Shown one piece after another: positions 1 through 4,453 of a stretch of DNA of 5,042 bases. Position 1 is the first letter of the stretch. Each line of letters opens with the position of its first letter. The notes under the pieces are model-generated. The model ran no database searches, was not told the origin of the DNA, and saw only the letters and a program-made list of their open reading frames with translations. Origin of the DNA: DATKCN01 sp035513175 (GTDB lineage: Bacteria > Chloroflexota > Chloroflexia > Thermomicrobiales > CFX8); NCBI GenBank assembly GCA_035513175.1, contig DATKCN010000337.1, positions 1 to 5,042 on the forward strand, read 5' to 3'. Position numbers and translations under genes: made by a program.

Positions 1-84
1 GCTCCGAGCTGGCCCGGCGGGACCGTGCAGTACTTCTTACAGAGGCCGATTATCTGGCAGTAATTGCCGTGAAGGGAGCCCCAC
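1..84. other. Leading stretch before the first pilin gene
   Basis: No gene can be assigned here. Frame 1 of the + strand is open from base 1 to a TAA at 61-63, so this could be the last 20 codons of an upstream gene, but the residues (ending YFLQRPIIWQ) match nothing I recognise. The strong Shine-Dalgarno-like run GAAGGGAG (71-78) belongs to the following pilin gene. I see no convincing -35/-10 pair, so the pilin promoter probably lies to the left of the window. Confidence 0.35.
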
Positions 85-261
85 GTGGTTCAGGTTTACG
101 TCGAGATGATTCGTGCGCTCATGACCCGCGAAGACGAAGGACAGGGCCTGGTTGAGTACGCCCTGATCATCGCTCTCGTTTCGATCACCGCGGTTATCGC
201 GCTGGGCGCGCTGTCGGGTGGCATCAACAACGCCTTCACCACCATCGTCGCGGCCCTCTAG
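85..261 (+). CDS. Flp/Fap-type prepilin, first of a tandem pair
   Basis: Small prepilin of the Flp (type IVb, Tad system) family, 58 residues. The sequence shows the family signature: a leader ending in Gly19, then QGLVEYALII, with Glu24 at +5 and Tyr25 at +6 of the predicted mature protein, followed by a hydrophobic helix (about 22-45) and a short tail. A TadV/PilD-type prepilin peptidase would be expected to cut after Gly19, leaving 39 residues that polymerise into a thin adhesive pilus at the cell surface. The GTG start at 85 is chosen because GAAGGGAG (71-78) sits 6 bases upstream and a frame stop (TGA, 70-72) lies just before. ATG at 106 or 121 is possible but has a poorer ribosome site. 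A second pilin gene follows at 360 after a terminator. No tad assembly genes are in the window. Family assignment is firm; the organism-level role is inferred. Confidence 0.88.
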   Translation: MVQVYVEMIRALMTREDEGQGLVEYALIIALVSITAVIALGALSGGINNAFTTIVAAL

Positions 262-289
262 CAGCCATACCCGTTCTCGGGTCAAGCAA

Positions 290-327
290 AGCGGGGCTCA
301 GCGTCCGTGCTGGCCCCGCTCTTGTTT
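290..327 (+). terminator. Rho-independent terminator after the first pilin gene
   Basis: AGCGGGGC (290-297) pairs perfectly with GCCCCGCT (313-320). Inside, CAGC (299-302) pairs with GCTG (309-312) around a single bulged T at 298, giving about 12 bp with a 6-base loop. CTTGTTTT (320-327) follows as the T-tract. A small hairpin, ACCCG-TTCT-CGGGT, precedes it at 269-282. It lies between the two pilin genes and probably limits transcription into the second. Confidence 0.82.
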
Positions 328-359
328 TCCTGAGGCGGGATGCGAAAGGTGGAGCCACG

Positions 360-512
360 ATGTGCCGGAAGGAACGAAGACGACATGCCGGACAGGGGCT
401 CGTTGAGTACGCTTTGATCATTCTCCTGGTAGTGATCACGAGCGTCATCGCACTTGGCGCACTCTCAGGCGGATTGACAGGTTTCTTCTCCTCTGTCAGC
501 GGCTCGTTTTAG
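360..512 (+). CDS. Flp/Fap-type prepilin, second of a tandem pair
   Basis: Flp-family prepilin of 50 residues and a paralogue of the gene at 85-261. A short, very basic leader (MCRKERRRHAG) ends in Gly11 and is followed by QGLVEYALII, with Glu16 at +5 and Tyr17 at +6, then a hydrophobic helix running to about residue 37. Predicted cleavage after Gly11 leaves 39 residues, the same mature length as the first pilin. The first 27 mature residues agree at 24 positions, while the last 12 agree at only one, with FF at 42-43 and a Ser/Gly-rich end. The ATG at 360 is well supported: AAGGTGGAG (346-354) lies 5 bases upstream. Transcription probably comes by read-through of the preceding terminator, since there is little room for a separate promoter. 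It may be a minor pilin, an alternative subunit or a spare copy; the sequence cannot decide. Confidence 0.87.
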   Translation: MCRKERRRHAGQGLVEYALIILLVVITSVIALGALSGGLTGFFSSVSGSF

Positions 513-530
513 TAATGAAGCATTGATCTC

Positions 531-567
531 GCCGGGCAGTCGATTCGTCGGCTGCCCGGCTTGTGTT
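531..567 (+). terminator. Rho-independent terminator after the second pilin gene
   Basis: GCCGGGCAG (531-539) pairs with CTGCCCGGC (552-560). The stem continues inward through a T-G wobble (540/551) and CGA/TCG (541-543/548-550), giving about 13 bp capped by a TTCG tetraloop (544-547). TTGTGTT (561-567) follows. It closes the pilin unit 18 bases after its stop codon and separates it from the methyltransferase gene. Confidence 0.85.
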
Positions 568-611
568 CACGGGGCTCACAGTGTTGGTGGCAGCGTCGTC
601 ACGCAGACGAC

Positions 612-640
612 CGTTCGGCGTCTTGAACAGTGGCCGAACG
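612..640. promoter_or_regulatory. 8-bp inverted repeat upstream of the methyltransferase gene
   Basis: CGTTCGGC (612-619) and GCCGAACG (633-639/640) form a perfect dyad with a 13-base spacer; the half-site centres are 21 bp apart, close to two helical turns. It ends 26 bases before the ATG at 667. TTGAAC (623-628) inside the spacer resembles a -35 box, but no good -10 box follows at the right distance. The spacing suits an operator for a dimeric regulator. It could equally be a chance dyad or an RNA hairpin. Confidence 0.3.
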
Positions 641-666
641 CACTCGAACCATCGATAGGAATCGTC

Positions 667-1398
667 ATGGACTCAACGCTAACCTGGGATCAGAGACTTG
701 GCTGGTACGCCAGAGTCGTTCCGGCCGTGCTGCTCGCGGTGCTCTACGCGCTGATAGCCGTGGAGAAGACATCCGCCGCTTTCGATTCGTTGTCCGCAGC
801 ACAGGGGGGCGGCGCGCTGTCCAGCACGCTCATGCTGCTTCATTCGATGTCAGGCGCGATTTTCTTCAGCATCCTTGGCGTGATGATGATCGTCCGCAAG
901 GAGCCGATCCGTCGTGAGCGACGAGTGATCGGCTGGGTCCTGCCATTCGCGGTGATGGCGGCGCTGGCTTTTGTCGGGAGCGCCTCGGCCCAGGAGCGCT
1001 CCACCGCGGTGATGCTCGTCGCGACGGTGCTCGTCATCGCCGGGACGGCGTTCACCCTGTATGCCCTGCGTCATCTCGGGCGCCACTTCGGCGTCGTGTC
1101 GGATGTCCGGGGACTGGTGACGAGTGGCCCGTATCGCTGGGCTCGTCATCCGCTCTACGCGGGCGAGACCATCACGATCATCGGTTTGGTCATTGCGGTC
1201 GCAACCCCATTCACGGTCGCCGTGTTCCTGATTGGCCTGGCGCTCCAGGTGTGGCGCGCGAAGGTCGAGGAGCAGTCACTGACGGCGGCGTTCCCGGAGT
1301 ACCGGGAGTACGCGGCCCGCACGCCGATGCTGATTCCATTCACCAAGCTGCCGCCCCGCTCGCTGTCCGGCGCTCGGGCCGTCGAGCACCAGCACTGA
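667..1398 (+). CDS. Isoprenylcysteine carboxyl methyltransferase / phospholipid methyltransferase-like membrane protein
   Basis: Integral membrane protein of 243 residues in the ICMT/PEMT-like superfamily, whose members use S-adenosylmethionine to methylate lipid-linked or small substrates at the membrane. Hydrophobic segments lie at about 17-32, 55-76, 88-105, 113-134 and 169-195. The C-terminal half carries the family core: GLVTSGPYRWARHPLYAGE (149-167) with the Arg-His-Pro-x-Tyr motif at 160-164, then Glu201-Glu202 and the FPEYREYAARTPMLIP block (209-224). This matches the known family pattern RHPxY ... EE..L...F...Y..Y. The true substrate in bacteria is usually unknown, and no prenylated protein is implied. 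The ATG at 667 is preferred because ATAGGA (655-660) lies 6 bases upstream. The frame is open back to 523, but that part runs through the pilin terminator and has no domain. It is transcribed separately from the pilins. Confidence 0.8.
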   Translation: MDSTLTWDQRLGWYARVVPAVLLAVLYALIAVEKTSAAFDSLSAAQGGGALSSTLMLLHSMSGAIFFSILGVMMIVRKEPIRRERRVIGWVLPFAVMAALAFVGSASAQERSTAVMLVATVLVIAGTAFTLYALRHLGRHFGVVSDVRGLVTSGPYRWARHPLYAGETITIIGLVIAVATPFTVAVFLIGLALQVWRAKVEEQSLTAAFPEYREYAARTPMLIPFTKLPPRSLSGARAVEHQH

Positions 1399-1437
1399 TC
1401 CCTGCGCCGCGTCGCGGCTGATTCGCGAGCGGTCAAA

Positions 1438-1470
1438 CGAGCCCCGCCCGGCAACCGCCAGCGGGGCTCG
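1438..1470 (+). terminator. GC-rich terminator-like hairpin after the methyltransferase gene
   Basis: CGAGCCCCGC (1438-1447) and GCGGGGCTCG (1461-1470) form a perfect 10-bp stem around a 13-base loop, 39 bases after the stop codon at 1398. The following bases (ATCGTGTCC) have only scattered T, so it is a weaker intrinsic terminator than those after the pilins. The sequence AGCGGGGCTC at 1460-1469 also occurs in the first pilin terminator at 290-299. Confidence 0.6.
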
Positions 1471-1810
1471 ATCGTGTCCTGAGTGCTGATGCGCGTTCAC
1501 CTTGTCACTGGCATGGCGTTGGGGTCCGGCGAAGCGACGGCGGGCAGCAACCCCGAGCGTGCCAACGGCGACGCAGCGGTAAAGGACGCCAACTGTACGC
1601 GTGACGGTGACAGAATTCCGTCTTTCTGTCATGGGTCCGACGGCTGGCGCCTGCCCAGGCGCCGGAGCCGCGATCAGTGGGCGGCGCCAATGACCGTGCA
1701 GGGTATCGTGCGTCGCCTGCGCCGCGGCTTTACCGTGGGCATGGTGGCGCACGACGGCCCCTGCCAGGCCCGGTGTGAAATCGTATGAAACCGCTCTCGC
1801 GGGATGGGCG
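1471..1810. other. Convergent intergenic region with three successive hairpins, no gene seen
   Basis: About 340 bases lie between the methyltransferase gene (+) and dnaJ (-). Open frames exist on both strands, but none has a good ribosome site, a recognisable domain or a believable composition. Three hairpins stand in a row: TGACAGAA/TTCTGTCA (1608-1615/1624-1631); CGGCT-GGCGCCT/AGGCGCC-AGCCG (1641-1652/1657-1670, with GG bulged at 1664-1665); and a 12-bp stem, 1706-1717 with 1743-1754, that includes two G-T wobbles and encloses an inner stem 1722-1727/1733-1738. None has a T-tract. The stretch could hold a structured RNA, terminators of an unusual kind, or worn-out sequence. Confidence 0.5.
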
Positions 1811-2938
1811 CTACACTCCCAACGCATCCTTGACGCGTGAGAAGAAGCCCCGATCCTTCGGCATCGTCGCGGCGTCGAGCGTGCCATTCAGACGGCTGAA
1901 CAGCTCCCGCTGCTCGCCGGTCAGCTCGGTCGGGATCACGACGTGGACGGTGACGATCTGGTCGCCGCGATCGCCGCCCCGCACGTCCGGGACGCCCCGC
2001 CCGCGCATGCGGAACTGCTGGTTCGGTTGCGTGCCGTTTGGCACCGTGAACACGACTTCGCCGTCGACTGTGGGAATCTCGATCTCCGCGCCAAGCGTCG
2101 CCTGCGCCACTGTGACCGGCAGATCGAAGAGGATATGCTTCCCTGCCCGGCCCAGCTCCGCATGCTCCTTGATGCGCAACGACACGAACAGGTTGCCCGG
2201 CATGCCGTCCCGCACCTGCTCGCCCTGCCCGCTCAGCCGTAGTGTCGACTGTTCGTCGACCCCCGGCGGCACAGTCACCATGATCTTGCGCTTGCGGGCA
2301 ACCCTCCCGCGCCCGCGGCAGGCTGGGCACGGGTCCGTAATCGTGATGCCCTCCCCGCCACAGCGGTCGCAGGCGGACGCCGTCATGAACTGCCCGAGCA
2401 CGGTGTTCTGCACTCGCCGCACTTCGCCGGTCCCGTTGCAAGTCTGGCATTGTGGCGGGCTCTGGCCGTCGCGCATGCGTGTGCCACGGCAGTCGTCGCA
2501 CGGCTCGTAGCGGTTGAGCTCGACCTCGCGCTCGACGCCGAAGACCGCTTCCTCGAAGGCCAGATCCAGCGTGACGCGCAGGTCGCCGCCGCGCGGCACG
2601 CTGCGCCGTTGCCGCGATCCTGCCGCCGCGCCGCCGAAGAACGTCTCGAACAGGTCGCCGAATGGGGAACGCCCGCCGAAACCGCCGAACGGATCCCCGC
2701 CGCCCCCGCCGCCGTTGAACGCCGCGTGGCCGTAGCGGTCGTACGCCGCCCGCTGTTCCGCGTCGCTCAGGACCTCGTAGGCCTCGGTGACCTCCTTGAA
2801 GCGGTCCTCGGCGTCCGCTGCGCCGTTAATGTCCGGGTGGTACATGCGGGCGAGCTTGCGGTAGGCCTTCTTGATCTCGTCGACGCGCGCCGAGCGGGAG
2901 ACCTCGAGCACGTCGTAGTAGTCACGCTTCTGGGCCAT
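1811..2938 (-). CDS. dnaJ: Chaperone protein DnaJ (Hsp40)
   Basis: Full-length type I DnaJ, 375 residues, the usual size. It delivers unfolded clients to DnaK in the cytoplasm and stimulates its ATPase. Visible parts in order: a J domain (about 5-70) with His34-Pro35-Asp36; a Gly/Phe-rich linker (75-107, with six Gly at 76-81 and DPFGGFGG); a zinc-binding region with four CxxC pairs (147/150, 164/167, 190/193, 204/207); and the C-terminal substrate and dimerisation domains. The first zinc repeat reads CDDCRGTR, with Arg154 where the CxxCxGxG pattern has Gly; all eight Cys are present. ATG at 2938 gives the typical MAQKRDYYDVL start with AGGTGA (2952-2947) placed 8 bases upstream. A GTG at 2950 is in frame but overlaps that ribosome site. 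It stands alone, without dnaK or grpE beside it, behind a CIRCE operator. Confidence 0.96.
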   Translation of the reverse strand: MAQKRDYYDVLEVSRSARVDEIKKAYRKLARMYHPDINGAADAEDRFKEVTEAYEVLSDAEQRAAYDRYGHAAFNGGGGGGDPFGGFGGRSPFGDLFETFFGGAAAGSRQRRSVPRGGDLRVTLDLAFEEAVFGVEREVELNRYEPCDDCRGTRMRDGQSPPQCQTCNGTGEVRRVQNTVLGQFMTASACDRCGGEGITITDPCPACRGRGRVARKRKIMVTVPPGVDEQSTLRLSGQGEQVRDGMPGNLFVSLRIKEHAELGRAGKHILFDLPVTVAQATLGAEIEIPTVDGEVVFTVPNGTQPNQQFRMRGRGVPDVRGGDRGDQIVTVHVVIPTELTGEQRELFSRLNGTLDAATMPKDRGFFSRVKDALGV

Positions 2939-3024
2939 GAACGGAGTCACCTGTGTCTGTTGGCGCCGGTGCGCAAGAAAACGGGCACGGCATGAAACGC
3001 GGTCAGCGACAATGCCCTGACTGA

Positions 3025-3052
3025 ATCATAGCATCCGCGTCACTGTCGTCAA
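3025..3052 (-). promoter_or_regulatory. Sigma-70-type promoter of dnaJ
   Basis: Read on the - strand, TTGACG (3052-3047) and TATGAT (3030-3025) are separated by 16 bases. Each matches its consensus hexamer at five of six positions. The start of transcription would be near 3018, leaving a leader of about 80 bases before the ATG at 2938. Confidence 0.7.
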
Positions 3053-3058
3053 CGCATT

Positions 3059-3085
3059 CTGGCACTCAATGCCTCGGAGTGCTAA
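3059..3085. promoter_or_regulatory. CIRCE operator (HrcA binding site)
   Basis: CTGGCACTC (3059-3067), nine bases, then GAGTGCTAA (3077-3085). The known CIRCE consensus is TTAGCACTC-N9-GAGTGCTAA: the right half is perfect, the left half matches 7 of 9, and the spacing is exact. HrcA represses chaperone genes through this site and releases them on heat stress. Here the site lies 6 bp upstream of the -35 box of the dnaJ promoter and 121 bp from its ATG. It also lies about 100 bp upstream of the divergent phosphoribosyltransferase gene. Confidence 0.93.
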
Positions 3086-3131
3086 CGTGAGGCCGCACGA
3101 GACATCACGCCGGTGAAACCCGTGCTCCGGG

Positions 3132-3137
3132 TACAAT
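3132..3137 (+). promoter_or_regulatory. Possible -10 box for the phosphoribosyltransferase gene
   Basis: TACAAT matches five of six positions of the -10 consensus and lies 45 bases before the ATG at 3182. No good -35 hexamer is found 16-18 bases upstream. A short hairpin, ACCCG/CGGGT (3118-3122/3128-3132), abuts it. Only weakly supported. Confidence 0.3.
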
Positions 3138-3181
3138 CACGACGTGCGAACGATTGCGTCCATGCGAGTCAGGAAGACGTC

Positions 3182-3673
3182 ATGACGGAAGATCGACGGG
3201 CAATCAAGGTCGAGCAGCCATTGAAGCGCATCCTCGGCTGGCACGACATCTCCCGTCAGGTGGACCAGCTGGTCGAACGCCTGCGCGACGACTACGACGC
3301 GATGCTGGTTATCACGCGCGGGGGCATGGTCCCGGCCTGCCTCATCAGCGAGAAGCTGAACATCCGTAACATCCTCGTGGCGGCCGTCCATCTGTACACC
3401 GGCATCGCTCAAACACACGACGCGCCGATCTTCGTCCAGTTCCCCGGCGACCCGCTGCTGACCGGCAAGTCGATTCTGGTCGTCGACGATGTCTGGGACA
3501 GCGGCCGCACGGCCATGGCGGTGCTGGACCGGGTCCGCGTGGCGGGTGGAAGCCCCGAGCTGGCGGTGCTGCACTACAAGCCCCGCGCCTCCCGCTTCCC
3601 CCATTCCCAGCCCGATTACTACGCCGAGCTGACCGACGACTGGATCGTCTACCCCTGGGACGACGAGCAGTAG
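3182..3673 (+). CDS. Phosphoribosyltransferase, purine-salvage (Gpt/Hpt-like) type
   Basis: Type I phosphoribosyltransferase of 163 residues, a family that joins a purine (or related) base to PRPP to make a nucleotide in the cytoplasm. The PRPP-binding loop is clear: ILVVDDVWDSGRT at 98-110, with the acidic pair Asp102-Asp103 and a Ser-Gly-Arg-Thr turn. Upstream, ITRGGMVPA (44-52) is the conserved Arg-Gly-Gly segment that contacts pyrophosphate, and the C-terminal WIVYPWD (154-160) is the hood-side ending typical of the short xanthine/hypoxanthine-type members (COG2236 group). The exact base cannot be read from sequence. ATG at 3182 is chosen because AGGAAG (3171-3176) lies 5 bases upstream; the frame is open to a GTG at 3113, but the added residues look unrelated. 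It diverges from dnaJ, and its stop codon touches the left arm of the inverted repeat at 3673. Confidence 0.86.
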   Translation: MTEDRRAIKVEQPLKRILGWHDISRQVDQLVERLRDDYDAMLVITRGGMVPACLISEKLNIRNILVAAVHLYTGIAQTHDAPIFVQFPGDPLLTGKSILVVDDVWDSGRTAMAVLDRVRVAGGSPELAVLHYKPRASRFPHSQPDYYAELTDDWIVYPWDDEQ

Positions 3674-3813
3674 CGAGCGGGTAGCGGATCGCGGGTAGGG
3701 GGTTAATTCCCTGGATCCAATCCCGGCTCACTCAGCCATGGCAATTGAGACTTGGCACAGTGTTGACGCCAAGGCTCCACTTAAACGCTACCCGCTACCC
3801 GCTACCCGCTCGC
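3673..3813. repeat. 141-bp inverted-repeat element with heptamer-built arms
   Basis: The arms 3673-3698 and 3788-3813 are complementary at 24 of 26 positions, including a perfect outer 15 bp (GCGAGCGGGTAGCGG at 3673-3687 with 3799-3813). The left arm consists of GCGGGTA, GCGGATC, GCGGGTA (3677-3697); the right arm is the tandem CGCTACC array. The 89-base core is less GC-rich and has a nested 6-bp dyad, CTTGGC/GCCAAG (3751-3756/3768-3773), plus the palindromes GGATCC, GCCATGGC and CAATTG. No target-site duplication is seen. It sits between convergent genes, so as RNA it could act as a two-way terminator. It may also be a dispersed non-coding repeat. Confidence 0.75.
3786..3810. repeat. Tandem heptamer CGCTACC, about 3.6 copies
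   Basis: Three exact CGCTACC units (3786-3792, 3793-3799, 3800-3806) plus CGCT (3807-3810). A 7-base period passes through all reading frames, and on the - strand the array offers TAG in turn in each frame. It encodes the last residues (from Arg216) and the TAG stop of the HAD phosphatase gene. It resembles in style the heptanucleotide short tandem repeats described in filamentous cyanobacteria, without implying common origin. Confidence 0.8.
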
Positions 3814-4453
3814 CAAGCGTCGCGATGACCTCGCGCAATGACGGCAACACCACGTCCGCCTGGCTGATGTCGTGCGGGCTGTCCGGGTCGGCGCAGACCG
3901 CGAAGCAGAGCATCCCGGCAGCCTTGGCGGAGGCGATGCCGTTCGGCGCGTCCTCCAGTGCAAGACACCGTTCCGGGGCCATGTCCAGCATGCGCGCCGC
4001 CTGCAGGTATGTGTCGGGGTGGGGCTTGCCATGTGTCACCATCTCGCCAGTGACCTCGACATCGAACTGGCCGCTCAGTCCCGCGCTCGCCAGCGCCAGG
4101 TCGACGTAACGACGATGACCGGATGTCGCCAGCGCCACCGGAACGCCGCGTGCCCGCAGCTCAGCCAGCAGTTCCGGCGCTCCATCCATCGGCGCGATTG
4201 CGCCGGGCACGGCGGCCAGGAAGATGTCGTCGCGGTCACGCAGCGCGTCGGCCCCCGTCACCGGCAGGTCGAGCATTTCAATGGCGATCTCGACCGCGTC
4301 GACTGCCCGGCGTCCCAGCATGCGGCGCAGCACCTCGGGTGTCAGGCGCGCGCCGAAGCGGCTGACGTACTCGTCCCAGGCCCACGCCTGCAGCGGCTCG
4401 GAGTCGATCAGCAGGCCATCAAGGTCGAAGACGACCGCCGCGATGCTCGTCAC
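3788..4453 (-). CDS. HAD-superfamily phosphatase / phosphoglucomutase-like hydrolase
   Basis: Subfamily I HAD hydrolase with a helical cap, 221 residues, a typical length. Such enzymes remove or move phosphate on sugars and small metabolites through a phospho-aspartate. All four motifs are visible: DLDGLLIDSE (10-19) with nucleophile Asp10 and acid Asp12; Thr110-Ser111-Gly112; Lys143 in GKPHPDTY (142-149); and LEDAPNG (166-172) with Glu167-Asp168. The cap lies at about 20-85. The DSE motif and PHPD segment fit the sugar-phosphatase / beta-phosphoglucomutase group; the substrate is open. The GTG start at 4453 puts motif I at residue 7, as usual, and overlaps the TGA of the upstream gene in GTGA (4453-4450). 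No separate Shine-Dalgarno is seen, pointing to translational coupling. The C-terminus (RVAGSG and stop) is encoded by the heptamer repeat. Confidence 0.87.
   Translation of the reverse strand: MTSIAAVVFDLDGLLIDSEPLQAWAWDEYVSRFGARLTPEVLRRMLGRRAVDAVEIAIEMLDLPVTGADALRDRDDIFLAAVPGAIAPMDGAPELLAELRARGVPVALATSGHRRYVDLALASAGLSGQFDVEVTGEMVTHGKPHPDTYLQAARMLDMAPERCLALEDAPNGIASAKAAGMLCFAVCADPDSPHDISQADVVLPSLREVIATLGERVAGSG

Noticed and set aside
37..64. TTACAG ... AGTAAT as a promoter for the first pilin gene
   Set aside because: The -10 candidate is poor, and transcription would start at about 71, inside the ribosome site.
667..1398. The ICMT-like enzyme as a modifier of the neighbouring pilins
   Set aside because: Pilin N-methylation is done by prepilin peptidase-type enzymes in known systems, and a strong terminator separates the genes; proximity alone is not evidence.
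1483..1788. A 101-codon + strand open frame in the convergent intergenic region
   Set aside because: It has no plausible ribosome site and no recognisable motif, its composition looks like non-coding GC-rich sequence, and it runs through all three hairpins.
1791..1802. CCGC-TCTC-GCGG hairpin 8 bases after the dnaJ stop as the dnaJ terminator
   Set aside because: The stem is only 4 bp and is followed on the - strand by just TTTC; too weak to call.
1674..2501. Long alternative - strand frame inside and beyond dnaJ
   Set aside because: It shares the strand with dnaJ in another phase, is rich in Arg, Ala and Gly, and would compete with a clear 375-residue DnaJ frame.
2948..2971. RNA thermometer hiding the dnaJ ribosome site (CACC with GGTG)
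   Set aside because: Only 4 bp with a 16-base loop; pairing this short is expected by chance in GC-rich leaders.
1785..2995. Long + strand open frames opposite dnaJ
   Set aside because: They are mirror frames of a highly conserved GC-rich dnaJ; their Pro/Arg/Ser-rich products have no domain.
3673..3813. Heptamer inverted repeat as a CRISPR or integron attachment site
   Set aside because: The units are 7 bases without spacers, and there is no integrase or cas gene nearby.
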